From: Saturnia japonica
Lineage: Eukaryota > Arthropoda > Insecta > Lepidoptera > Saturniidae
Assembly: GCA_033032175.1 (NCBI GenBank)
Contig: CM065323.1
Span: forward strand, 5,580,001-5,644,000
Direction: 5' to 3'
DNA length: 64,000 nt
The notes under the pieces were generated by a model. That model was not told where the DNA came from. It did not search any database and was given only the letters and a program-made list of their open reading frames with translations. Position 1 is the stretch's first letter; each line of letters begins with the position of its first letter. Shown here in pieces: positions 30,531 through 43,680 of this stretch. Made by a program: the position numbers and the translations under genes.

Positions 30531-33500
30531 GTAAGTATCATGGTCGCCTGTAATAGGTTCGCTTATCCGATTTGGATATTAAAATAAATTTAAAAGAATT
30601 CTAAGCTCCAATGTCAATGTAATTGAAACTATTCTTCAGGTATCCCCTTTCCAACAAAAAATAATCATCTAAATCGGTTCATAAACAAAGAATTTATGGC
30701 TGGACATCCATAAAAAATATATATTTGAATTGAGAACTTTCTCCTTCCTTTGAAATCGGTTATTACATAATTAAAGCTCTAAAAAATAAATTTAATACTT
30801 ACTATAAAGGTATTAATTACCCGAATAGAGAAAAACTAATATAGCAGAATAATTACATTAAAAAACGCTACTGATATTTATGTAGGTATATATACATACA
30901 CACCTGAGTATGTTCAGTGAGCATTAGCAAGAACAAGATAAGCCGTCGACGGTCAGCCGTCCGTCCGCCCGTTGTAATCTATGTTCCTCTACACATGTAC
31001 TCATGTTAGAGGCTTCCAGTGTGGGTGTGTATACCAACGCCTTATGAACCTCTATAAATTCTAACCGAATGGTCCCTAAGGTGCGAGCGGTTTCTTTATC
31101 TCTTCACTAAAGGGAAGGTTTCTTTCAGTTTCTTTATATTCGCTTACTATTGTATGTTAGAGATTAACGTAGATATGTTCAGTGGTTTTAACTGTTCAAC
31201 TGTAAGTTCATTTAATATGTTTTAAACGATATAATAAATATTGTTTAATCAATATTAAATTCTTTTCAAACATTGTATTGTTTCAAAGAATTTGGACTTA
31301 AATAAGTTATATCAACTACAAGGTTGTATGGAGAAGCGAAAGTAATTCAGTTTTTATGCAATTTGTTCTCTATAATTAGACTTTTGGAGGAGTTAAGTTT
31401 TTTTTAATTACTTCGGGCAAATTTAATCTATTGGTGTAATATCTTGTATCTTTTTAAATGAAATGATTGAGGTTTGTGTGCGCATCACGCTTATTTATAC
31501 TACTACTGAACAAATTTTGATATATTTTTATTGTTTTACTCGTTAGATAACTCGGTCCTTATCTAAAAAATCATGATAATTTTATTCAATACAAAGTTAT
31601 TAACTTATTAAGAAACTACGATTTTTATAATCACTACGCGTTCAGCGATCCGTTTTCTTGCCTTGGTGTTTTATAATAAACACCACAGATAAAGTCGCGG
31701 GTATCAGCTTGTAACTAATATAATGATAATATACATTTGTAACTTCATAAAAATGTATGTCTATTGTCCAGCGCAGTAATAACGTACTTTTGTTGTAGGG
31801 ACATTATTTAACTTCTATATTTCCAAATATCTACCTGATCGTACTGGCGCTCATTTAATATAACTTGATTGTAACAACCACACACGCTACGGTCTTCCGG
31901 AGAGGTATACCCATGCAAGTAGACCGGAGTGTGTATTAGAATAGACATGAGCAGTTTTTTTAAATGCGCAGGCGACTGGCGCAATTTTAATTTTTTTTTG
32001 TTACACCGTACCGTGAATATTAGCGTATGTACCGTCTCATACCTGCTACGACCTGCAGTTGACCAGCGTAAGCACACCTGCACAGGTAAACTCTCCGGTA
32101 GTATGTAGTGTGTGTGGTTGGTGATAATTGCTTAAAATAAAATGCGTTAATACAACTACAATTTTTGGCGGCTAAATAGACGAAAACCTAAGAAGGTAAG
32201 GCCAAAAACCAAGAAAGAGAAAAAACGTTATACTATGGTGCTCTATATGTTCAAAGTAAAACGGATGTGAAGACTTTTGTATTATTTTACGATGTCACCG
32301 ACATGAAAACCATAAAAATGTTTATCAAACAGGAACAGCTTTGTAGAACATTCGTTTTAGAAGAGATAATATAAAAATGTTCCTAATTCATTCTTTTATC
32401 AAAACAAAATATTATTCGTTTTAAAGGAGAGATATTAAATTTCCTGTCGTTCTAGTTTAAAAAAAAAGTGTTGATGTTAAAGTTCGTCGTCCAACGCTAC
32501 CGAGTGCCTGCCCATTCAGTGAGCTCAGTCGGACCGCACACTGAGCCCTGATAATGCTGTCAACGCGAGGTGACACTTACACTTTGCGGCACAAGCCATG
32601 AGCTGATTAGGTACATCTGTGTGTTCTCTATGTTATTTGTGTCTACGCGAGTTGTGTCTGACTCGGATCAACAACGAAGGTATGCAGCGTAATAAAAAGG
32701 TATTTAACAAGTGAAATTTTAAATTAAGATTTTCAAATGCCATCTTTTTATCAAACTCCGACGCAAGCAGCTCCTCTGTTATAAATTTAACATATCGTGT
32801 ATCTATCTATGTATATGTCTGTGACATCGTAGCGGATGAACCAATGTTGTATTTTTTTTTTTTAATTCGAAATGTTTCTTGATCGAGTGTGTTCCTATCT
32901 ATGATTTAAAAAAATCTGTTGAGCTGCTTGCAGATCATCAGATCTTGTCTCAGTTGATGTAAGAAGTTGAACAACTATACAGGTTACATCGATTAATCGC
33001 CAAGCATCCAAAATACTATAAATATATGAGATAACATATTTTGTTGCGCTGTTCTTGAACGACCGAATAGAACGAGAGAAAGAGAGAGCTGCTGCTCGTG
33101 CTGTTTTATACCCATGTAAAAGAGATGAAATCGTAACTTCATCATATTTTTAAACAAGTCCCTGTTTCCTCCTACAGAAAAGGAACAATTTTATTTTTGA
33201 TTTTTTCACGAAAAGGATTTATAAGAACTCTGTAAGGATAGACCAATATGGACTAATTACTCATATAATTTTTGTTCCATTATTTATATTCGTCTTTATT
33301 TGCTATATATCTGATAACGGCGGTATTTATCCGAGCGGTTTTAGTAGCTTTAGAGGATTCCTAGTTTTTATAATAATTAAGTAGTTTATTTATGGAAAGA
33401 ATCATGAAACATAGGAAAACGGCACTGTATGGGATATAATTTTTTTTCTCTAGTGCCATTATCCAGGGATAAAATGTTATCTTAAATTTTGCAGTAACCG

Positions 33501-34789
33501 AATTTAATTATGTAAGTGATGTTTGATGCAACTCACGCTTCCAGTTCAAACCGTGCACTCAAAGTGTTTGTCGGTAGATGTAACATTTCCCTCCAGCTGC
33601 GACTGCAACGTCGCGTTGAATAGAACACCCACTCCGCTCTCCGCACTCCGCATTGTCACTACCGCACGATTCAATAACTTTGTTTGTAAAACATTTCCAA
33701 GTTCCGTCGCTCTGGTCCGTTGCCATTTTGTTTTTCTTACGATAAAAACATTATATAAGTATACATTATAATATCTTAGAGTGGCTCGTATATAAATAAT
33801 ATGTTAGTTTATCATGTTTCAAAAATGGTAGAAACTACTTTTTTATTTCTGTCCTGCCACGGTTAATTTTGTACACGAAAAATAAAAAAATTCTAATCAA
33901 AGTACAAATTTTTAAAAGTCGCTTCATAATTATTTGTTTCCTTTTAGTAATACTCTCAATTTGATCCATTTCAATGAACAATGGATGTAAATAAAGTATT
34001 ATTGCGTCTTATCAATATTATTTGTACATCACATATGTAAAGTAAAATCGATCAGTATTATTGTAACAAAGAGGAAAACTAAAAAAAATTAAACCGTTAA
34101 AATTTCAGGGCCTCATGTGTAGACTTAATTCATACGTAACCAATACACACGTTAGTGTAAGAAATAACGCGGAAATAGTTCGTTACCTACTCATTTATAA
34201 ATACACGTAAAATTCAGTTTTTCATAATCTGCTGAAGATATTATGTTTAAAACGATTCACGGAACTAATGGTATTATTATGCGGGTCTAATGCCTATCAT
34301 TGAATATCTTACAGTGCTTAAATACTTATTGTAAACATAATGTTTAGTAAAAAAATAATTTCTAATTTATACTTTTTTTGGTGTGTTTAGTGTTTAGTAT
34401 TAGAAAGTAAAACCATCAATGATTAATAATGTGAATTCATTTTACTGAATTGACAACATGACAAATCAAGATCCTGCTTTTAAAACTTCATACGTATTAG
34501 TTTATCCAACTCGTAAGTAGAATGTCGCATTCTGAGGGTTCCATACCTACTAATAAATATTATTTATCCTGACATTATCCAACGTTTTTGTTACACCATG
34601 GCGCATGTTTTACAGGTGTTCGCATAAGCACACTGTTTGAAATTTACAGAAAATATTACTATGCAGCGTAATAAGTCCAAACGGTATTTTAAGTACAACT
34701 ATATTTTTTTCCGATTTATTTCGTAGCTTTTTTTGAGGATTTTTGTCCAAATTTCAGGACTTTTGGTATAATGTGACGTAACTCTTTAT
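30531..34789. other. Intergenic or intronic, no gene supported
   Basis: Mostly AT-rich. Two relatively GC- and CpG-rich patches, about 32490-32690 and 33535-33735, could be a promoter or non-coding first exon. The first has TCAGT initiator-like strings and ends in a donor-like aagGTATG. Neither has a recognisable coding frame. Confidence 0.35.
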
Positions 34790-35040
34790 TAAAAAAAAAA
34801 AGAAAGTAAAAAAAAAACATTTATTCGACAATAACACCACACAACACACATACATTTATAAATAAAAAACAGAACAAACAAATTGACACAATAAATGAAG
34901 TGTTGCATGGGGTCGAATAGGTCCCTGTCTCGGCATAATGCTGCAGGCCTACAAACACAAGCACTGCAGCGCTGATATTCTGATAAGGCCTGTAGTCATG
35001 TACAACCTCACAGACGAACTAACACAACAACAATTTAATT
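34790..35040 (-). repeat. LINE 3' end (non-LTR retrotransposon tail), minus strand
   Basis: The reverse complement contains gcgctgcagtgcttgtgttt, gtaggcctgcagcattatgc and cgagacagggacc, then an AATAAA signal and a low-complexity run. I recall this as the 3' UTR of a lepidopteran LINE. It is strongly 5'-truncated and non-coding. Confidence 0.6.
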
Positions 35041-35059
35041 AATTAAACTAAATACTAAA

Positions 35060-35270
35060 TTAAATTGCATTTATTTTAATTTTTTTTAACAATATGAGGC
35101 TATATATCTTTTTATTCAATATTTAATATCAATTCTATAACTTATGCCGAATAAATTAAATAAATTGTATTTACTTTCAATTTTTTTTAACAATATGAGG
35201 CCATATATCTTTTTATTCGGTATTTAATATCAATTCGATAACTTATGCCGAAGGAATGGTTATGACATAC
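35060..35270. repeat. 101-bp tandem duplication
   Basis: The block 'aacaatatgaggc.atatatctttttattc' followed by '..atatttaatatcaatt' recurs with the core at 35088 and 35189, a 101-bp offset, with few mismatches. The overlapping short ORFs are not supported. Confidence 0.7.
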
Positions 35271-36663
35271 AGACAAATAAGCGGACAACAAAGTGGTCTT
35301 ATAAGAGTTGCAAAAATGCAAAAGAGCAAAAATGTTTTTGCCACACTCGCAAGTAATCTTTATTTTACAATATTTAAAATACCTAATAAAACATAAACAT
35401 CCTAGTAAAAATATAGACAAGATATTTAATCTCATATCGATCAAAGGGTTGATCAGAAAAAGGAAAATAATGTATCCAAAGAATTCTTAAAGCGGTTGGG
35501 TACCTATCGTATTATGATTCATTCTAAGCGGCCGCATAGGTCAGGCGAGGTCGATGAAAGAATCCGTCCAGTTCTTCCTGACTATATTGTATAATAGGTA
35601 CCCGCATAGTGTTATTGGAATTCTTTGCGAGACAGTTAAAGAATGGGCCAACGAGCATTTAATAAATTTCATTATTTTAATTTATAATATGTTTTCTTAG
35701 AAAATACAAATCGAACGACGCTGAAAGAGATGATAATTTTATGACCGACAGCAAAAATGTCGACTTTTTGCCTTTTCTAGTCTCAAAAGTAGTAGGAGAG
35801 GAATAGGATGTTATTTTGATTAGTCTAGCTTATTCATAGATAAATATTTAGTTTGTCCGTATAGTAACAAAACTATTTTTGCAATAATGTGTCTAATTTT
35901 ATGTTCTTAAGTAATTTTCGTTTCATAGTACAAGTCCCATATTACGAAATTCTCGAAAAAACACAGCTTATTCGCTAGTATTTTTTAGTAGCAAGGCAAA
36001 ATTGAATATAAAATGTCACTTTATACTAGAGCTAATCGGTAATTTTTATGGTGATTTTTGGAAAGAAAGTTCCATAAGGGGCGTTGCGGAGAGATACCCT
36101 AGCCGGCAAAAAACGCCGTAACGTTAAAGAAAAGCGTAAATTTTTTATGTATATTCTATGTATGATGGCTATACAGTGTCTAATGTAGACATTACTTTAG
36201 TATATTTATATTCAGTAGACGTCTGTGTGATGACTGTTATTATTATTGCAGTTTGCTATTATTATTATATCATTCGATAATTACACAAGTATATAGTATA
36301 TCTTATTTTAGTTACCATAAAGCTATAGTTTCTATGATAGAGCATAATTAGGCTTAATTATTATTTATTTAAATGGCTGTTTCTTTGTATATTATTATTA
36401 TATATTTTTATAAATCATTCTAAATAAAGTTAAGGTGTTAAGATAATTTTGTAAAGTAGTTTTTTTTATCGATAAAAAAATCATAAGAAAAAATCTATAC
36501 CCGAATAATTATTTTCTTTATACCTCAAATAGAACTTGAAATAAAAATTGTATAATAAGAAACTTCTTTCCTATCTGGTGTCCCACGAAACCACACGTTT
36601 TAATTTAGCAGATGAAAATACGTAATAAACAGCTATTTTTGACTACGAAACATTTCCATGAGT
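35271..36663. other. Intergenic, nothing recognised
   Basis: AT-rich sequence without a convincing ORF or RNA gene. A GC-rich patch near 36075-36125 (aaggggcgttgcggagagat) is unassigned. Confidence 0.4.
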
Positions 36664-36790
36664 GTTTATCATAATCTTTATTGCACAAAAAAGTATAAAT
36701 GAAAGACCTAATGCTAAAAAGCGTTCTCTACCAGTCTTCCAGGAGAGCAAGAAAAAGGTATTCTAAGCAAGGTGTGCATAATATTTAGTA
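36664..36790 (-). repeat. LINE 3' UTR fragment, minus strand
   Basis: The reverse complement runs 'ctggtagagaacgctttttagcattaggt' then 'ctttcatttatacttttttgtgcaataaag'. That is the 3' end style of Jockey-like lepidopteran LINEs, with an AATAAA signal at the end. Confidence 0.55.
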
Positions 36791-39139
36791 AAAAATAATA
36801 ATAAAAATATAGCAAATATTCAATTGCTCCAAGTAAAACTTACGTAGGGAATACTTGAAGGAATCCCGAGGGCTGGCCAGTTGGAAGTTGATAGGAAGAA
36901 AATTCCACAGTCAGCGAAAAATCGGTCGCGGAAATTAGTATGATAACTTTGTATACTGACAATTAAAGAATCGGACTATCTTAGCTGTGTATTGTGCGTA
37001 TCCGCGAAAGATCGAAATAGTGTTTTTAAATATTTACGGGATTGGGAATTATTACGTAGGTACGGAGAAAAGTAGGCAAAGTATTCTTACATTCCTACGT
37101 TGCCGAATAGGTAGCTATTTCAATCTGGCTTTCAATGTTAATTTAAGAACGTACTTGATAATGTTATTTTTGTCGACCTGTACGCGATCACCAAACCAGG
37201 AACAAGGCAATAAATGGTTCACTTAAAACTTAAGTGTATGGTTGTTGATGCCATTTAAACAAGTTGAAACGTGTTCACCGACGATTCACCGTTGTGTCCT
37301 GCAAAACAATGATAAATGTTGTAAAGTACGCGCGTGTAAACCCTAACCTTCTTGTGAGGGACACAATTTTCTCATTTGATTCGATGGTTTAATTTCCGTT
37401 TTTTGCTTTATGAACGTATGTAAATTTGAAATGGTCTACCTTCTATTATATGTTTACTAAAACTAACATGTTTTTGGAAATTTTACGGTTTGGTAGGATA
37501 TAAGTATAGGTATTTGGAAGTTCTAGAGACCTTAATTTGATATCCATTTTCCTATTTATAATGTTCATTAAAAATCGATTGTTAGAAAATTTGATATTAT
37601 CTATTAACTAATGATTTTTTCTTAGTATTTAATATCTAGATTACCGAGGAATCAACGCGAAAAAAGGTCATTGGCGTGATTTCCTGGGATTTGTTGCAGG
37701 CACACAAATTGCACACCTTTCTTACAAAATAGCAAAGTTGTACTATCAATTATTTTAAGCCCGACTATCGATTGTTTGAATGTACAAATACTTATCAATT
37801 AATCGATGTTAATGAACACTATTTATCTAGAGTCGTCTAGACACATAACAGTGTGTCAGCCAAGTTCGGAACGGGCGATACCGACCAGTGTGGTGTATAT
37901 TTACACGAACCATTTCGAGCTAATTTTGACACCTCCATGAGTCAAAAACTATTCGATCACACACTTGAAATTTTGTATGTTTAATAAACCGTCCCTTGAA
38001 CACCTAAAATTCCAAATTTCGCGAATAAACCTATTATAATACTTGAGTTAATATGTTCTGACAAGTAGCGTTTTTATCACTCACTCGCTTATCAAAGTCC
38101 TGGACCACTTTTAGGTGACGCAGAAACTTAAAATCAAGGTAGTCATTAAGCATATATACAAAGGATCCAAATAAAAAGTAAAAAGTTTTAATTGACAATA
38201 AATATTTACATTAATTTCTCCTCCTTTCGAGTAAATTTTTTTGATCGTAATTTAATAAAATTTTTATTAAGACTTGCCAAGTTATTAATTCCATGTCAAA
38301 GAAAGTAACAAATTGATTTGAATAAAGTATATTCGTACTGCTATAATTAAAAGAACAGCTATGGAACTTGGCATGCATTAGATTTCAGTTATTTTATCGG
38401 TGACAACGATTACCTACCACGAACGTCGTATCTACTGAACTTGCCCCTTTTTCACATTTATGTTGGTGTTAGAATTTATTAAAACAGAGCAAACTTTCCG
38501 TTATCAGTTTAAAAATATCAAAATATCCATTAACGAAGTTAACATTACAATTGGCTCGTGAAAAAAAATTTATGAGCCAAAATAATATACAAATTGAATA
38601 CAAATATTTGGTCAAAGATCCGTGTAAATATTTGGCTTATAGTTCCGTTTAGCGCTTTACTGTTATCGTGTTTGCGATACAGTTACTCCACTAGCAGTTT
38701 CAATTATCGTCATTATAATAGTAATAGTAGTGGCACGTGAAACCGGTTGTAAAGTTATCATTACAATTCAGTAGTTAATATCGGACACGTCCGGCTCTCG
38801 TCGCGGGTCAACGCGCTGGACACCAAGTCGTCTGACTCACATGCGGGTACGCCCACAAAATACGTAGGTACAGAAAGCCAGCTCCATACAACGAACAACC
38901 AGCGATAACGGCGCACGCAATCCGTAACCGCGTATGTACGAGGATAGTGTGGTTTTATGAAACCACGGTAAAAGTGAAACTTTTTTTCACATTATAGACA
39001 TTTAACTAAAAATTCACAAATGAGTAATAGTATAGTGTAGTACACTACACGGTCAGTTGCTGCGAACTATAGGCGCCGCCATCCCTACTCCGCGGCCGAC
39101 CGTCACGCGACATGCAACACACAGACCAAAAAGTTTGAG
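36791..39139. other. Intergenic, nothing coding recognised
   Basis: AT-rich. A GC- and CpG-rich patch spans about 38790-38940 and again about 39060-39125. I see no ORF with a recognisable product, and it could be regulatory or repeat DNA. Confidence 0.35.
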
Positions 39140-39412
39140 ACGATCTAATAAAAGTTTCACTTTAAAAATTAATATTTTTTGATGATTTATTTATTAGGTA
39201 ACAATATACATGTACATATGAACATATATAGTTTTAGAATTCGTTTTGAAACATACAAAAATCAAAAATTAAAAATTGCACAAAAAATTATAAAACTCTA
39301 GTGATGTTATAAAATGGTATATATAAATATTTGACATTAAAATCTCTCGCGACCGCAGAATTTTGCTACGCGACCCCGTTTGGGGTCATGACCAATAGTT
39401 TAAGAAGCCCTG
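39140..39412 (-). mobile_element. hAT-like non-autonomous element fragment (one end)
   Basis: Read on the minus strand it begins CAGGGCTTCTTAAACTATTG followed by gtcatgaccccaaacggggtcgcg. This is the start typical of hAT-type termini ('caggggttctcaaa.'). The other terminus and an 8-bp duplication were not found, so the left limit is approximate. It is non-coding. Confidence 0.45.
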
Positions 39413-39753
39413 CCCTAAGGTGATCTCGCGAAATAAGTGCAGTGTACGTTCAGTAAGGTTTATCAATTATTTTGTATGGTATATATATATATTACAAAAA
39501 CGTACTGCGATGTGTTCTGATGAATTGGACTAACTTATTTTTAAATAATATTTTACTTATTTTGTTTTTATTAACTTCGTTCCTGATGGGGTCCCCCGAT
39601 CGCACACGTTTTCTTTGTATGTGGCACGTTAGGTTCTGATTTGACATTGAATAAACGGTTTTATCGTAATTGTTGTGTATTTGCTTGTATAAATAATTAC
39701 TAATTTCAACTGAAATAAACTCACATTTTTTGAAGTAATTATGGCTTACTTGA
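39413..39753. other. Intergenic, nothing recognised
   Basis: AT-rich, with a short AT dinucleotide run near 39480-39495. Confidence 0.4.
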
Positions 39754-40045
39754 TAGCGTGTACGGACCCCGCGTTTATCGACATGAGTTCAAATCCCAGT
39801 AATGATGAGGTTTCGGTGAAGGAAAACCTCGTGATGAAACCGTAGCTGGATGGTAGGGCTTTTTCTAATATCCGCCTGCAACCACCTTCAAGTTGAAAAT
39901 CTGTCGCCAAGCATCAATAGGTGTGTTCCGGCAGCTTCACTCGAGATCCAGTCTTCCACAAGGCTTAGAATGCTACCATCTTGGGTCACATCGTCACTAA
40001 TGATCATGTGAGGTTGTGACCACAACGCTAAACCTATAATAATAA
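39754..40045 (+). repeat. tRNA-derived SINE, family A, fullest copy
   Basis: The head has a B-box-like GAGTTCAAATCCC after gcgtgtacggaccccgcg. The body has gtgaaggaaaacctcgtgat, caaccaccttcaagttgaaa and ggtgtgttccggcagcttca. The tail has cacatcgtcac and ends in an A-rich run. Four further copies on the same strand lie at 43462-43680, 49360-49560, 50388-50470 and 60185-60405. It is a Pol III-type retroposon without coding capacity. Confidence 0.7.
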
Positions 40046-40427
40046 AAAAAAAATGTTTTTCAGTAACCAATTTTCCTATACAATTTTATTTATTGGAAAT
40101 AAATGCGCCTAAATGATTTAATAATAAATGTATTTTATTGTAATTTACAAATGAAAGTTTTCAAAGAATATTGTAGATTCCAGTCCCTTGCCCTACAGTC
40201 AAGTGAAGGTAATAAGCCCAAGTTCGGTCGGAGCCGCCTTTCTGTAGTTGTCTATTTTGTGGATACTATACGGGGCGACGAAACACGGTGTGGCGCGACC
40301 GCACGAGGCGTGGTCTCGTCCTTACTGTATGCACACAATCGCACGTGCTTAGGTACGGTCTAAATGCGCTCGTGCTGCATCTTTGCAACTTGTGAATCTG
40401 GTTTCGGTTTGTTCCCTTTTATAGTAA
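40046..40427. other. Unassigned, partly GC-rich
   Basis: The 40200-40370 part is CpG-rich (acggggcgacgaaacacggt). The frame across it (40103-40363) shows no family. It is probably repeat-derived. Confidence 0.35.
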
Positions 40428-40760
40428 AATTAGCGGTGCCCCACGGTTTCTTCACCCGTGTTAAATTTTTTGACGGACCGTCCACCGCGCTGCCTCCAAA
40501 GCACCCATGTGTGTAGCCTATGGTTGTTGTCATTTCTCGTACTTGCCTATACTGCTTGCCAGATTAATTTTATTGATGTTCATAGTTACTGCTCCGCTCT
40601 TTATGGTCATGGCTTGAAGTTATAGTCTTTCAATCTTCCTTAATAAATATTCTATGTAATGTAAAAAAAATTCTAATCTGACTGGTAGCGCGTTCAAACG
40701 AGCAAATAAAAAAAGAAGCAAACTTTTGAGGTTTATAATATTATTAGAAAATTAATGCTA
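40428..40760 (+). repeat. Dispersed repeat ('cacggtttcacccgt' family), copy 2
   Basis: It begins tgccccacggtttcttcacc, includes tactgctccgctctttatgg, and ends aatctgactggtagcgcgttcaaacgagc, then A-rich, then a short direct AT tail. It is the same organisation as 695-915. Confidence 0.55.
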
Positions 40761-41583
40761 ACTGCTAAGTGACCAGTGTGTTGTATACATTGAAATACAG
40801 TATGTTGGATTTTATAGCTGTATAACTCCGAGTCCTAGAGAAACACGTAGAAGCAAGAACTTAATTAAACACTCCTCGAAGGGTTGAATGGACGGTTGAT
40901 TCACCTACAACATACGTTTGAATGTTTATGTACGGTTTCTTAATTGTATATTATGTTAGGTGAGAATAAATGGATGTTATATATATTATATTACATGTTT
41001 CAGGTTAATAACTATGTCTTGTTTAAGCCCTGAGAAGATATTTATTCAGGTTACGAATTATTATTACTAAAATTTCCCTGAGGCATAGAACATTGAGCAA
41101 GGAACACGATGTTGATATTTTTATAGACCATTTTTTTATAAAACAACATTTTTTTTTATAAACACAAGATTAATATAAGTTTATGAGATTTCAGTTCTTT
41201 ACGTTTTCAAAGTTATACTGGTCTATAAGAAATAAAAGCACGATATTATTACAAACATATTTAAATAATCCAACGTTCATAAAAAAAATTTTTTTGAGAG
41301 GAAATAATGTCATTGATATTTACACTCGACACCAATTGAGACCATCTCTTTGTAATTTTTATATTGTGTTTCAATACCTCTTCTTAAATAGCTAATTCGA
41401 GTATTTTTTGTATCTTTTTATAACCTTTAAAAATGCACATATCTTTTCGGACTGAGGTTTTGAGATCATGTGTTTCATTTTTAGTGCCGAAATTTTGTTT
41501 TGTTTATGATATAGAAGTACATAATTCGATACATTAAAAAAGAATGTTAGTTATATAGGTTAAAGGGCACTTCCATGTTTAAT
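40761..41583. other. Intergenic, nothing recognised
   Basis: AT-rich, and the open frame at 41183-41395 is low-complexity with no motif. Confidence 0.4.
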
Positions 41584-41820
41584 TTATAACTTCCATGTAT
41601 AAGCGAGCTTAAAAAATTTACAGTTCAGCCGCAAGTCAGTAAACAGCTGCCCTTCCGTAATCGTAAACAAAAGCGAAAATAGAGGAAAAACCTTTTGTTT
41701 GGCTACAATGTCCAACTGGGTGGTGGTGTAATCAAAGCCAACGAACAAAATATACGTAATGCATGCAGTCACGATACCCACGGCCAAATAAATGGCAGCC
41801 ACGAACTGTAGTAAACACAA
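41584..41820 (-). CDS. Possible isolated exon of a membrane protein (78-codon open frame)
   Basis: The frame contains one clear hydrophobic helix (FVAAIYLAVGIVTACITYIL) followed by a polar stretch (FDYTTTQLDIVAKQK). Third codon positions are GC-rich compared with the surroundings, which favours real coding. A ctacag acceptor-like site precedes TTCGTGGCTGCC at about 41805. A GT follows AAACAAAAG at about 41696, though it is a weak donor. The helix-then-polar layout would fit an insect chemoreceptor exon, but that is a guess. No companion exons were found nearby, so it could be a gene fragment or chance. Confidence 0.25.
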   Translation of the reverse strand: MCLLQFVAAIYLAVGIVTACITYILFVGFDYTTTQLDIVAKQKVFPLFSLLFTITEGQLFTDLRLNCKFFKLAYTWKL

Positions 41821-43461
41821 ATGTTTGATAAGGCGAACGTACTGATAACGATTTTATTTCAGTTTCGAGTTTAGTCGTAGCGATTTACCGCAATTTACTT
41901 ACATTGTTTTCTAAGGGAAACGAGGTCTTCTGAACTGACTGTTGATATAATTTCTGTGTCGAGAATTAAGCTAGACGCGTTCGTTTCGAAAAGATTATAC
42001 ATATACATCTTATGAACTTTATTAATTTGAAGAAGTACATTATGAAAATGAAACATATGGTGCCCACCATTACTTTACCTTTATTATATTATATACTTAT
42101 TCGTTTATATAAAAATAGTTGAAAGTACAAAACTGCTTGCAGATATAACTGATTCCTATTGTAAATAAATAAATTGTTTTGCTGAATTCAAATCACAAGT
42201 ATCGTGATTCTAAAAAAAGATTTGTGCGTGTTAGTTACCTTTAGGCGCGTTTTAAGTAACAATTGTTTGGCGTTGTACCAGATATTACGATTATACTTAA
42301 AAAAAAAATTTACAGTCGTATTTACACCAAACAATAAAAAACATATTTAGCTTCTCTTAAAAGTTATAATAATATTTTTGAAAGGCTCCTTCCTACAAAT
42401 TCAAAAAAGTTTCACGTCCACAATTTTGATTTTTATTAATTATAATATTTTATTAGTCAATATAATAATTATTACTTAATAAAATGATTATTATTCATAC
42501 TATTGAATTATATAAAATAAAATATAGAAATAACTTTCAGTAAGACATTTACTGACGTTATTTTCATTTGAAAAAAGATTTGAGTTATCTAATTTCAAGT
42601 CGCGATTAAACGAGTTTTCCTTCAATAATGTGTATTTTCACCTTTAATGCATAGTAATATATTCTTATACTTACTTTAATATCCCTCCTTCATTTTCGAT
42701 TTCAGTCATTTAAAAAAATAAGTAATTTTTTATATACATATTCCATTGTTTCATAAAGTGAACGGAGTTTTAAATAAGATTTATTAAGAGCAATAGAAAA
42801 AACATTATTTATTAAAACAATAGTCTGGTTGACAGTACACATATCAATCTTTTTTTTACATATAGAATAACTAACAAGTTTAATAGGTTTCACGTTGCAA
42901 CCTTCTTTAACATTGTTGACACACAGTTTTGACTCAAACATGTATGTTGACGTATGTTTAAAGAGAATGACATGCAATAGTTTCCTCTTTTTAACCGACT
43001 TTAGCAGAAGACGAGAGGTTACTCAATTCGAATGTATATGTATTTTTTTAATGTATGTTCAGCCATATCTTCTTTGTTTATGACAGATTTGGATGATTGT
43101 TTTTTGTTAGAAATGGGATACCTCAAGGGTGGTATTGTTTTAGTTTTATTGGCGTTGGAACTTCAACTTGGAAGATAAACGACGGAACTCTTCAAAATCA
43201 TTGAAGTTGATTTTCTTTTTTGTTAAAAATTGTCTTGTGCAATTTATGGACGTGTGTATCTTATCTTATTTTAACAAATATAATAAAAATAAGGAATGAG
43301 CTAGCACCTAAACTACGAGACAATTTACGTTGTATATTATCATTGAATACTTGTTCGTAATAAGTTTTCTTAGTAAAGTTATTTGTTATTAGTAAACTGA
43401 AAATTTGCGTATTTAGGAAAAATGTTCTAAATTGTAATAATAAACGATAATGATTTTAAAA
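41821..43461. other. Intergenic, nothing recognised
   Basis: Strongly AT-rich. Frames at 42702-42977 and 42895-43083 overlap on opposite strands and lack motifs. Confidence 0.4.
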
Positions 43462-43680
43462 TAGCGTGTACGGACACCACGTCGATTGTCGTAGGTTTGA
43501 ATTTTAAGCCTGGCTAGCTACCACCCTCTAACTAAAAATCGGTGACAAATCACCTATAATTATTTTTTCGGCAGCTTCCCTTAATATCGAGACCCACAAG
43601 ATATTAGCCGTATTACCGTCTTAGACCACATCGTTATCTAACAATAGGTGAGAATTTGATCAATCTCAAACCGTGTCGTA
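43462..43680 (+). repeat. tRNA-derived SINE, family A, copy 2
   Basis: It has agcgtgtacggacaccacgt at the head, with an altered B box (taggtttgaatttt). The body keeps gctagctaccaccctctaac, ggcagcttcccttaatatcg and tagaccacatcgttatctaa. It lacks a stretch near the head. Confidence 0.65.

Noticed and set aside
33523..33771. 82-codon frame over a GC-rich patch
   Set aside because: It starts from AT-rich DNA and has no recognisable motif; the patch is better treated as possible regulatory or untranslated sequence.
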